A stretch of 64,000 nt of DNA from NCBI GenBank assembly GCA_949775045.1, contig OX459110.1, forward strand, positions 6,270,229 through 6,334,228, written 5' to 3'. The notes under the pieces are model-generated. The model was not told the origin of the DNA. It did not search any database and saw only the letters and a program-made list of their open reading frames with translations. The position numbers were made by a program, and so were the translations under genes. Position 1 is the stretch's first letter. Each line of letters opens with the position of its first letter. This DNA comes from Metridium senile. Lineage: Eukaryota; Cnidaria; Anthozoa; Actiniaria; Metridiidae. Positions 25,900-35,709 of the stretch are shown piece after piece.

Positions 25900-27523
25900 G
25901 TAGGATTTTGTAGTTTTTTCTAAATAAAATCTTGCGCATGTATCAGAATGCTCTAATATTCTCAGACATTACTCACAGGGTCTAGGCGAAACTTTTGTGC
26001 GGAAAACCCCGATCTTTTTGACACATTTTCAGATCACCCTATAGGGCATATTGCATTCTGGGTAGGATTTTGTAGTTTTTTCTAAATAAAATCTTGCGCA
26101 TGCATCAGAATGCTCTAATATTCTCAGACATTACTCACAGGGTCTAAGCGAAAATTTTGTGCCGAAAACCCCGATCTTTTTGACACATTTTCAGATCACC
26201 CTATAGGGCATATTGCATTCTGGGTAGGATTTTGTAGTTTTTTCTAAATAAAATCTTGCGCATGGTTCAGAATGCTCTAATATTCTCAGACATTACTCAC
26301 AGGGTCTAAGCGAAAATTTTGTGACGAAAACCCCGATCTTTTTGACACATTTTCAGATCACCCTATAGGGCATATTGCATTCAGGGTAGGATTTTGTAGT
26401 TTTTTCTAAATAAAATCTTGCGCATGTATCAGAATGCTCTAATATTCTCAGACATTACTCACAGGGTCTAGGCGAAAATTTTGTGCCGAAAACCCCGAAC
26501 TTTTTGACACATTTTCAGATCACCCTATAGGGCATATTGCATTCTGGGTAGGATTTTGTAGTTTTTTCTAAATAAAATCTTGCGCATGTATCGGAATGCT
26601 CCAATATTCTCAGACATTACTCACAGGGTCTAGGCGAAACTTTTGTGCCGAAAACCCCGATCTTTTTGACACATTTTCAGATCACCCTATAGGGCATATT
26701 GCATTCTGGGTAGGATTTTGTAGTTTTTTCTAAATAAAATCTTGCGCATGTATCAGAATGCTCTAATATTCTCAGACATTACTCACAGGGTCTAAGCGAA
26801 AATTTTGTGCCGAAAACCCCGATCTTTTTGACACATTTTCAGATCACCCTATAGGGCATATTGCATTCTGGGTAGGATTTTGTAGTTTTTTCTAAATAAA
26901 ATCTTGCGCATGTATCAGAATGCTCTAATATTCTCAGACATTACTCACAGGGTCAAAGCGAAAATTTTATGCCGAAAACCCCGATCTTTTTGACACATTT
27001 TCAGATCACCCTATAGGGCATACTGCATTCTGGGTAGGATTTTGTAGTTTTTTCTAAATAAAATCTTGCGCATGTATCAGAATGCTCTAATATTCTCAGA
27101 CATTACTCACAGGGTCTAGGCGAAAATTTTGTGCCGAAAACCCCGAACTTTTTGACACATTTTCAGATCACCCTATAGGGCATATTGCATTCTTGGTAGG
27201 ATTTTGTAGTTTTTTCTAAATAAAATCTTGCGCATGTATCAGAATGCTCTAATATTCTCAGACATTACTCACAGGGTCTAGGCGAAACTTTTGTGCCGAA
27301 AACCCCGATCTTTTTGACACATTTTCAGATCACCCTATAGGGCATATTGCATTCTGGGTAGGATTTTGTAGTTTTTTCTAAATAAAATCTTGCGCATGCA
27401 TCAGAATGCTCTAATATTCTCAGACATTACTCACAGGGTCTAAGCGAAAATTTTGTGCCGAAAACCCCGATCTTTTTGACACATTTTCAGATCACCCTAT
27501 AGGGCATATTGCATTCTGGGTAG

Positions 27524-28122
27524 GATTTTGTAGTTTTTTCTAAATAAAATCTTGCGCATGTATCAGAATGCTCTAATATTCTCAGACATTACTCACAGGG
27601 TCTAGGCGAAAATTTTGTGCCGAAAACCCCGAATTTTTTGACATATTTTCAGATCACCCTATAGGGCATATTGCATTCTGGGTAGGATTTTGTAGTTTTT
27701 TCTAAATAAAATCTTGCGCATGTATCAGAATGCTCTAATATTCTCAGACATTACTCACAGGGTCTAGACGAAAATTTTGTGCCGAAAACCCCGATAGGAT
27801 TTTGTAGTTTTTTCTAAATAAAATCTTGCGCATGTATCAGAATGCTCTAATATTCTCAGACATTACTCACAGGGTCTAGGCGAAAATTTTGTGCCGAAAA
27901 CCCCGAACTTTTTGACACATTTTCAGATCACCCTATAGGGCATATTGCATTCTGGGTAGGATTTTGTAGTTTTTTTCTAAATAAAATCTTGCGCATGTAT
28001 CAGAATGCTCTAATATTCTCAGACATTACTCACAGGGTCTAGGCGAAACTTTTGTGCCGAAAACCCCGAACTTTTTGACACATTTTCAGAGCACCCTATA
28101 GGGCATATTGCATTCTGGGTAG
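27524..28122 (+). repeat. Gamma cassette, copy 1 (N', X, N, C with GAGCACC)
   Basis: This four-monomer block is N' (GAATTTTTTGACATATTTTC near 27,631), X (27,686-27,797), N and a 163-bp C/GAAC monomer with an extra T and CAGAGCACCC (28,086). It recurs whole at 32,012, 32,936 and 33,535. The following monomer also carries an extra T in this copy. Confidence 0.88.
27686..27797 (+). repeat. X monomer (copy 2)
   Basis: Identical 50-bp deletion, junction CCCCGAT|AGG at 27,795/27,796. It carries GTCTAGACG as in the copy at 21,416, but has the normal GTGCCG. Confidence 0.95.
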
Positions 28123-28901
28123 GATTTTGTAGTTTTTTTCTAAATAAAATCTTGCGCATGTATCAGAATGCTCTAATATTCTCAGACATTACTCACAGGG
28201 TCTAGGCGAAACTTTTGTGCCGAAAACCCCGATCTTTTTGACACATTTTCAGATCACCCTATAGGGCATATTGCATTCTGAGTAGGATTTTGTAGTTTTT
28301 TCTAAATAAAATCTTGCGCATGCATCAGAATGCTCTAATATTCTCAGACATTACTCACAGGGTCTAAGCGAAAATTTTGTGCCGAAAACCCCGATCTTTT
28401 TGACACATTTTCAGATCACCCTATAGGGCATACTGCATTCTGGGTAGGATTTTGTAGTTTTTTCTAAATAAAATCTTGCGCATGTATCAGAATGCTCTAA
28501 TATTCTCAGACATTACTCACAGGGTCTAGGCGAAAATTTTGTGCCGAAAACCCCGAACTTTTTGACACATTTTCAGATCACCCTATAGGGCATATTGCAT
28601 TCTTGGTAGGATTTTGTAGTTTTTTCTAAATAAAATCTTGCGCATGTATCAGAATGCTCTAATATTCTCAGACATTACTCACAGGGTCTAGGCGAAACTT
28701 TTGTGCCGAAAACCCCGATCTTTTTGACACATTTTCAGATCACCCTATAGGGCATATTGCATTCTGGGTAGGATTTTGTAGTTTTTTCTAAATAAAATCT
28801 TGCGCATGCATCAGAATGCTCTAATATTCTCAGACATTACTCACAGGGTCTAAGCGAAAATTTTGTGCCGAAAACCCCGATCTTTTTGACACATTTTCAG
28901 A

Positions 28902-31675
28902 TCACCCTATAGGGCATATTGCATTCTGGGTAGGATTTTGTAGTTTTTTCTAAATAAAATCTTGCGCATGTATCAGAATGCTCTAATATTCTCAGACATT
29001 ACTCACAGGGTCTAGGCGAAACTTTTGTGCCGAAAACCCCGATCTTTTTGACACATTTTCAGATCACCCTATAGGGCATATTGCATTCTGGGTAGGATTT
29101 TGTAGTTTTTTCTAAATAAAATCTTGCGCATGCATCAGAATGCTCTAATATTCTCAGACATTACTCACAGGGTCTAAGCGAAAATTTTGTGCCGAAAACC
29201 CCGATCTTTTTGACACATTTTCAGATCACCCTATAGGGCATATTGCATTCTGGGTAGGATTTTGTAGTTTTTTCTAAATAAAATCTTGCGCATGGTTCAG
29301 AATGCTCTAATATTCTCAGACATTACTCACAGGGTCTAAGCGAAAATTTTGTGACGAAAACCCCGATCTTTTTGACACATTTTCAGATCACCCTATAGGG
29401 CATATTGCATTCAGGGTAGGATTTTGTAGTTTTTTCTAAATAAAATCTTGCGCATGTATCAGAATGCTCTAATATTCTCAGACATTACTCACAGGGTCTA
29501 GGCGAAAATTTTGTGCCGAAAACCCCGAACTTTTTGACACATTTTCAGATCACCCTATAGGGCATATTGCATTCTGGGTAGGATTTTGTAGTTTTTTCTA
29601 AATAAAATCTTGCGCATGTATCAGAATGCTCCAATATTCTCAGACATTACTCACAGGGTCTAGGCGAAACTTTTGTGCCGAAAACCCCGATCTTTTTGAC
29701 ACATTTTCAGATCACCCTATAGGGCATATTGCATTCTGGGTAGGATTTTGTAGTTTTTTCTAAATAAAATCTTGCGCATGTATCAGAATGCTCTAATATT
29801 CTCAGACATTACTCACAGGGTCTAAACGAAAATTTTGTGCCGAAAACCCCGATCTTTTTGACACATTTTCAGATCACCCTATAGGGCATATTGCATTCTG
29901 GGTAGGATTTTGTAGTTTTTTCTAAATAAAATCTTGCGCATGTATCAGAATGCTCTAATATTCTCAGACATTACTCACAGGGTCAAAGCGAAAATTTTAT
30001 GCCGAAAACCCCGATCTTTTTGACACATTTTCAGATCACCCTATAGGGCATACTGCATTCTGGGTAGGATTTTGTAGTTTTTTCTAAATAAAATCTTGCG
30101 CATGTATCAGAATGCTCTAATATTCTCAGACATTACTCACAGGGTCTAGGCGAAAATTTTGTGCCGAAAACCCCGAACTTTTTGACACATTTTCAGATCA
30201 CCCTATAGGGCATATTGCATTCTGGGTAGGATTTTGTAGTTTTTTCTAAATAAAATCTTGCGCATGTATCAGAATGCTCCAATATTCTCAGACATTACTC
30301 ACAGGGTCTAGGCGAAACTTTTGTGCCGAAAACCCCGATCTTTTTGACACATTTTCAGATCACCCTATAGGGCATATTGCATTCTGGGTAGGATTTTGTA
30401 GTTTTTTCTAAATAAAATCTTGCGCATGTATCAGAATGCTCTAATATTCTCAGACATTACTCACAGGGTCTAGGCGAAACTTTTGTGCCGAAAACCCCGA
30501 TCTTTTTGACACATTTTCAGATCACCCTATAGGGCATATTGCATTCTGGGTAGGATTTTGTAGTTTTTTCTAAATAAAATCTTGCGCATGCATCAGAATG
30601 CTCTAATATTCTCAGACATTACTCACAGGGTCTAAGCGAAAATTTTGTGCCGAAAACCCCGATCTTTTTGACACATTTTCAGATCACCCTATAGGGCATA
30701 TTGCATTCTGGGTAGGATTTTGTAGTTTTTTCTAAATAAAATCTTGCGCATGGTTCAGAATGCTCTAATATTCTCAGACATTACTCACAGGGTCTAAGCG
30801 AAAATTTTGTGACGAAAACCCCGATCTTTTTGACACATTTTCAGATCACCCTATAGGGCATATTGCATTCAGGGTAGGATTTTGTAGTTTTTTCTAAATA
30901 AAATCTTGCGCATGTATCAGAATGCTCTAATATTCTCAGACATTACTCACAGGGTCTAGGCGAAAATTTTGTGCCGAAAACCCCGAACTTTTTGACACAT
31001 TTTCAGATCACCCTATAGGGCATATTGCATTCTGGGTAGGATTTTGTAGTTTTTTCTAAATAAAATCTTGCGCATGTATCAGAATGCTCCAATATTCTCA
31101 GACATTACTCACAGGGTCTAGGCGAAACTTTTGTGCCGAAAACCCCGATCTTTTTGACACATTTTCAGATCACCCTATAGGGCATATTGCATTCTGGGTA
31201 GGATTTTGTAGTTTTTTCTAAATAAAATCTTGCGCATGTATCAGAATGCTCTAATATTCTCAGACATTACTCACAGGGTCTAAACGAAAATTTTGTGCCG
31301 AAAACCCCGATCTTTTTGACACATTTTCAGATCACCCTATAGGGCATATTGCATTCTGGGTAGGATTTTGTAGTTTTTTCTAAATAAAATCTTGCGCATG
31401 TATCAGAATGCTCTAATATTCTCAGACATTACTCACAGGGTCAAAGCGAAAATTTTATGCCGAAAACCCCGATCTTTTTGACACATTTTCAGATCACCCT
31501 ATAGGGCATACTGCATTCTGGGTAGGATTTTGTAGTTTTTTCTAAATAAAATCTTGCGCATGTATCAGAATGCTCTAATATTCTCAGACATTACTCACAG
31601 GGTCTAGGCGAAAATTTTGTGCCGAAAACCCCGAACTTTTTGACACATTTTCAGATCACCCTATAGGGCATATTG
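28902..31675 (+). repeat. 1,458-bp higher-order repeat (9-mer), two copies
   Basis: Bases about 28,902-30,210 match 30,360-31,670 at +1,458. Shared markers are GCATCAG (29,132 and 30,590), GGTTCAG (29,294 and 30,752), GTGACG (29,351 and 30,809), CATTCAGGG (29,408 and 30,866), CTCCAAT (29,629 and 31,087), TCTAAACG (29,821 and 31,279), TCAAAGCG (29,983 and 31,441) and CATACTGC (30,049 and 31,507). The match ends where 31,675 has CATTCTTGG and 30,217 has CATTCTGGG. Confidence 0.9.
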
Positions 31676-32011
31676 CATTCTTGGTAGGATTTTGTAGTTT
31701 TTTCTAAATAAAATCTTGCGCATGTATCAGAATGCTCTAATATTCTCAGACATTACTCACAGGGTCTAGGCGAAACTTTTGTGCCGAAAACCCCGATCTT
31801 TTTGACACATTTTCAGATCACCCTATAGGGCATATTGCATTCTGGGTAGGATTTTGTAGTTTTTTCTAAATAAAATCTTGCGCATGCATCAGAATGCTCT
31901 AATATTCTCAGACATTACTCACAGGGTCTAAGCGAAAATTTTGTGACGAAAACCCCGATCTTTTTGACACATTTTCAGATCACCCTATAGGGCATATTGC
32001 ATTCTGGGTAG

Positions 32012-32610
32012 GATTTTGTAGTTTTTTCTAAATAAAATCTTGCGCATGTATCAGAATGCTCTAATATTCTCAGACATTACTCACAGGGTCTAGGCGAAAA
32101 TTTTGTGCCGAAAACCCCGAATTTTTTGACATATTTTCAGATCACCCTATAGGGCATATTGCATTCTGGGTAGGATTTTGTAGTTTTTTCTAAATAAAAT
32201 CTTGCGCATGTATCAGAATGCTCTAATATTCTCAGACATTACTCACAGGGTCTAGACGAAAATTTTGTGCCGAAAACCCCGATAGGATTTTGTAGTTTTT
32301 TCTAAATAAAATCTTGCGCATGTATCAGAATGCTCTAATATTCTCAGACATTACTCACAGGGTCTAGGCGAAAATTTTGTGCCGAAAACCCCGAACTTTT
32401 TGACACATTTTCAGATCACCCTATAGGGCATATTGCATTCTGGGTAGGATTTTGTAGTTTTTTTCTAAATAAAATCTTGCGCATGTATCAGAATGCTCTA
32501 ATATTCTCAGACATTACTCACAGGGTCTAGGCGAAACTTTTGTGCCGAAAACCCCGAACTTTTTGACACATTTTCAGAGCACCCTATAGGGCATATTGCA
32601 TTCTGGGTAG
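32012..32610 (+). repeat. Gamma cassette, copy 2
   Basis: Same four-monomer order as at 27,524, displaced by 4,488 bp (27 full monomers plus one X and two added Ts). Marker positions 27,631, 27,795 and 28,088 all map at +4,488. Confidence 0.88.
32174..32285 (+). repeat. X monomer (copy 3)
   Basis: 50-bp deletion, junction at 32,283/32,284, with GTCTAGACG in the same unit. Confidence 0.95.
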
Positions 32611-32935
32611 GATTTTGTAGTTTTTTTCTAAATAAAATCTTGCGCATGTATCAGAATGCTCTAATATTCTCAGACATTACTCACAGGGTCTAGGCGAAAC
32701 TTTTGTGCCGAAAACCCCGATCTTTTTGACACATTTTCAGATCACCCTATAGGGCATATTGCATTCTGGGTAGGATTTTGTAGTTTTTTCTAAATAAAAT
32801 CTTGCGCATGCATCAGAATGCTCTAATATTCTCAGACATTACTCACAGGGTCTAAGCGAAAATTTTGTGCCGAAAACCCCGATCTTTTTGACACATTTTC
32901 AGATCACCCTATAGGGCATATTGCATTCTGGGTAG

Positions 32936-33534
32936 GATTTTGTAGTTTTTTCTAAATAAAATCTTGCGCATGTATCAGAATGCTCTAATATTCTCAGACA
33001 TTACTCACAGGGTCTAGGCGAAAATTTTGTGCCGAAAACCCCGAATTTTTTGACATATTTTCAGATCACCCTATAGGGCATATTGCATTCTGGGTAGGAT
33101 TTTGTAGTTTTTTCTAAATAAAATCTTGCGCATGTATCAGAATGCTCTAATATTCTCAGACATTACTCACAGGGTCTAGACGAAAATTTTGTGCCGAAAA
33201 CCCCGATAGGATTTTGTAGTTTTTTCTAAATAAAATCTTGCGCATGTATCAGAATGCTCTAATATTCTCAGACATTACTCACAGGGTCTAGGCGAAAATT
33301 TTGTGCCGAAAACCCCGAACTTTTTGACACATTTTCAGATCACCCTATAGGGCATATTGCATTCTGGGTAGGATTTTGTAGTTTTTTTCTAAATAAAATC
33401 TTGCGCATGTATCAGAATGCTCTAATATTCTCAGACATTACTCACAGGGTCTAGGCGAAACTTTTGTGCCGAAAACCCCGAACTTTTTGACACATTTTCA
33501 GAGCACCCTATAGGGCATATTGCATTCTGGGTAG
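32936..33534 (+). repeat. Gamma cassette, copy 3
   Basis: N', X, N, C† with an extra T and CAGAGCACCC, 924 bp after copy 2. The C-A pair that separates copies 2 and 3 is missing before copy 4. Confidence 0.88.
33098..33209 (+). repeat. X monomer (copy 4)
   Basis: 50-bp deletion, junction at 33,207/33,208. Confidence 0.95.
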
Positions 33535-34134
33535 GATTTTGTAGTTTTTTTCTAAATAAAATCTTGCGCATGTATCAGAATGCTCTAATATTCTCAGACA
33601 TTACTCACAGGGTCTAGGCGAAAATTTTGTGCCGAAAACCCCGAATTTTTTGACATATTTTCAGATCACCCTATAGGGCATATTGCATTCTGGGTAGGAT
33701 TTTGTAGTTTTTTCTAAATAAAATCTTGCGCATGTATCAGAATGCTCTAATATTCTCAGACATTACTCACAGGGTCTAGACGAAAATTTTGTGCCGAAAA
33801 CCCCGATAGGATTTTGTAGTTTTTTCTAAATAAAATCTTGCGCATGTATCAGAATGCTCTAATATTCTCAGACATTACTCACAGGGTCTAGGCGAAAATT
33901 TTGTGCCGAGAACCCCGAACTTTTTGACACATTTTCAGATCACCCTATAGGGCATATTGCATTCTGGGTAGGATTTTGTAGTTTTTTTCTAAATAAAATC
34001 TTGCGCATGTATCAGAATGCTCTAATATTCTCAGACATTACTCACAGGGTCTAGGCGAAACTTTTGTGCCGAAAACCCCGAACTTTTTGACACATTTTCA
34101 GATCACCCTATAGGGCATATTGCATTCTGGGTAG
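33535..34134 (+). repeat. Gamma cassette, copy 4
   Basis: Directly abuts copy 3 at a 600-bp spacing. Its N monomer has the private CCGAGAACC (near 33,907). Its last monomer has an extra T but reads CAGATCACCC, not CAGAGCACCC, so the right edge was replaced by standard sequence. Confidence 0.85.
33698..33809 (+). repeat. X monomer (copy 5)
   Basis: 50-bp deletion, junction at 33,807/33,808. It is the last X in the window. Confidence 0.95.
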
Positions 34135-34591
34135 GATTTTGTAGTTTTTTCTAAATAAAATCTTGCGCATGTATCAGAATGCTCTAATATTCTCAGACAT
34201 TACTCACAGGGTCTAGGCGAAACTTTTGTGCCGAAAACCCCGATCTTTTTGACACATTTTCAGATCACCCTATAGGGCATATTGCATTCTGGGTAGGATT
34301 TTGTAGTTTTTTCTAAATAAAATCTTGCGCATGTATCAGAATGCTCTAATATTCTCAGACATTACTCACAGGGTCTAAGCGAAAATTTTGTGCCGAAAAC
34401 CCCGATCTTTTTGACACATTTTCAGATCACCCTATAGGGCATATTGCATTCTGGGTAGGATTTTGTAGTTTTTTCTAAATAAAATCTTGCGCATGTATCA
34501 GAATGCTCTAATATTCTCAGACATTACTCACAGGGTCTAGGCGAAACTTTTGTGCCGAAAACCCCGATCTTTTTGACACATTTTCAGATCA

Positions 34592-34601
34592 CCCTATAGG
34601 G
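34592..34601. other. Perfect 10-bp palindrome CCCTATAGGG (representative copy)
   Basis: Consensus positions 12-21 form a perfect inverted repeat with no spacer, present in most monomers. Variants change one arm: GGACAT or GAACAT in S monomers, CACTCTATAGG in W, CCTAAAGGG at 3,081, 4,701 and 6,969, and ATAAGG in D monomers of the alpha cassette. X monomers lack it. It could extrude as a short hairpin or bind a dimeric protein; no function is shown. Confidence 0.6.
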
Positions 34602-34607
34602 CATATT

Positions 34608-34632
34608 GCATTCTGGGTAGGATTTTGTAGTT
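34608..34632 (-). promoter_or_regulatory. ZNF143/Staf-like binding motif (representative copy)
   Basis: On the minus strand, positions 39-28 read TACCCAGAATGC. This fits the core YWCCCANMATGC of the vertebrate ZNF143 (Staf) site as I know it. AACTACAA lies upstream on the same strand, as in the composite ACTACAATTCCC element, but with about 5 extra bases between the two halves. The motif recurs in most monomers, so several hundred copies lie in the window. It is broken in variants GGACAGG (S monomers at 11.7, 13.0, 14.1, 15.9, 17.0, 21.8, 43.8, 44.5 and 56.6 kb and others), CATTCAGGG, CATTCCGGG and CTGTGTAGG, and is absent from X monomers. Binding is inferred and the match could be chance amplified by tandem copying. 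Confidence 0.35.
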
Positions 34633-34639
34633 TTTTCTA

Positions 34640-34645
34640 AATAAA
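34640..34645 (+). other. AATAAA motif in every standard monomer (representative copy)
   Basis: Positions 60-65 are the canonical eukaryotic polyadenylation hexamer on the plus strand, directly after a T6 tract. It recurs every 162 bp. It is destroyed in AAACAAAATC monomers (for example 2,160, 5,399, 7,668, 8,478, 9,288 and 60,500) and in all W monomers (AAATGAAATC). I see no clear G/U-rich downstream element, so use as a real poly(A) site is speculative. Confidence 0.4.
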
Positions 34646-34660
34646 ATCTTGCGCATGTAT

Positions 34661-34699
34661 CAGAATGCTCTAATATTCTCAGACATTACTCACAGGGTC
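34661..34699. other. Near-invariant 39-bp box, consensus 81-119 (representative copy)
   Basis: This stretch, from CAGAATGCTC to CACAGGGTC, shows only scattered private changes along the array, for example CAAAATG at 11,251, CTCTAGTATT at 40,181, CTAAGAC at 41,971 and CATTGCTC at 60,547. The next 30 bases define most monomer types. It contains a 5-bp inverted repeat, AGAAT and ATTCT, with an 8-base loop. Strong conservation in a satellite can mark a protein-binding site or simply recent homogenisation. Confidence 0.5.
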
Positions 34700-35709
34700 T
34701 AGGCGAAACTTTTGTGCCGAAAACCCCGATCTTTTTGACACATTTTCAGATCACCCTATAGGGCATATTGCATTCTGGGTAGGATTTTGTAGTTTTTTCT
34801 AAATAAAATCTTGCGCATGTATCAGAATGCTCTAATATTCTCAGACATTACTCACAGTGTCTAAGCGAAAATTTTGTGCCGAAAACCCCGATCTTTTTGA
34901 CACATTTTCAGATCACCCTATAGGGCATATTGCATTCTGGGTAGGATTTTGTAGTTTTTTCTAAATAAAATCTTGCGCATGTATCAGAATGCTCTAATAT
35001 TCTCAGACATTACTAACAGGGTCTAGGCGAAACTTTTGTGCCGAAAACCCCGAACTTTTTGACACATTTTCAGATCACCCTATAGGGCATATTGCATTCT
35101 GGGTAGGATTTTGTAGTTTTTTCTAAATAAAATCTTGCGCATGTATCAGAATGCTCTAATATTCTCAGACATTACTCACAGGGTCTAGGCGAAACTTTTG
35201 TGCCGAAAACCCCGATCTTTTTGACACATTTTCAGATCACCCTATAGGGCATATTGCATTCTGGGTAGGATTTTGTAGTTTTTTCTAAATAAAATCTTGC
35301 GCATGTATCAGAATGCTCTAATATTCTCAGACATTACTCACAGTGTCTAAGCGAAAATTTTGTGCCGAAAATCCCGATCTTTTTGACACATTTTCAGATC
35401 ACCCTATAGGGCATATTGCATTCTGGGTAGGATTTTGTAGTTTTTTCTAAATAAAATCTTGCGCATGTATCAGAATGCTCTAATATTCTCAGACATTACT
35501 CACAGGGTCTAGGCGAAAATTTTGTGCCGAAAACCCCGAACTTTTTGACACATTTTCAGATCACCCTATAGGGCATATTGCATTCTGGGTAGGATTTTGT
35601 AGTTTTTTCTAAATAAAATCTTGCGCATGTATCAGAATGCTCTAATATTCTCAGACATTACTCACAGGGTCTAGGCGAAACTTTTGTGCCGAAAACCCCG
35701 ATCTTTTTG

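Larger units (their letters stand above)
25900..28901 (+). repeat. 3,030-bp repeat unit, first member, with 1,410-bp sub-offset
   Basis: Bases 25,900-27,180 match 28,930-30,210 at +3,030. Markers are GCATCAG (26,102), GGTTCAG (26,264), GTGACG (26,321), CATTCAGGG (26,378), CTCCAAT (26,599), TCAAAGCG with TTTTATGCCG (26,953) and CATACTGC (27,019). The offset equals 19 monomers minus 50 plus 2, because the span includes one X monomer and two T insertions. Bases 26,980-27,600 also match 28,390-29,010 at +1,410 (8 full monomers plus X and two added Ts). Confidence 0.85.
31676..34134 (+). repeat. Gamma-cassette amplification zone (924- and 600-bp offsets)
   Basis: The order is C, A, gamma, C, A, gamma, gamma. 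Bases 31,680-32,690 match 32,604-33,614 at +924 (C, A plus gamma). Bases about 33,015-33,480 match the next gamma at +600. Markers repeating at these offsets are GAATTTTTTG (32,119, 33,043 and 33,643), CAGAGCACCC (32,574 and 33,498) and the X junction (32,283, 33,207 and 33,807). Confidence 0.92.
34581..34742 (+). repeat. Reference monomer used for consensus numbering (type C)
   Basis: This copy is close to consensus throughout and serves as the coordinate reference. Positions 1-22 carry TTTTCAGATC followed by the palindrome CCCTATAGGG. Positions 28-52 carry GCATTCTGGGTA and then TTGTAGTT. Positions 51-56 are a T6 tract. Positions 60-65 are AATAAA. Positions 70-75 contain the palindrome TGCGCA. 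Positions 81-119 are the near-invariant box. Positions 120-150 are the variable zone that defines types; here it reads GGCGAAACTTTTGTGCCG and CCCCGATC. A T5 tract at 152-156 completes the unit. There are four CpG sites, at 72, 124, 138 and 147. Confidence 0.9.
34135..35709 (+). repeat. C/A/N monomers with a 486-bp (3-mer) repeat
   Basis: CACAGTGTCTAAGCG recurs at 34,853 and 35,339, 486 bp apart. All monomers are 162 bp. A private ACTAACAGGG lies near 35,012. Most units are close to consensus. Confidence 0.75.

Noticed and set aside
27960..28285. Extra-T (163-bp) monomers as a separate family
   Set aside because: The added T is in a homopolymer and could recur or be a sequencing error. It is informative only where it travels with the gamma cassette, and is described there.
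34625..34650. Retrotransposon poly(A) tail or LTR end suggested by the T6 and AATAAA segment
   Set aside because: It is internal to each monomer, with no target-site duplication, terminal repeat or coding remnant anywhere in the window.
34695..34735. CENP-B-box-like sequence on the minus strand (TTCGCCTAGACCC or GGGGTTTTCGG)
   Set aside because: Neither matches the required TTCGnnnnAnnCGGG spacing; the A and CGGG elements are displaced or missing.
34661..34742. tRNA- or 5S-like internal promoter (SINE origin)
   Set aside because: I could not find A-box or B-box sequences with acceptable matches and spacing.
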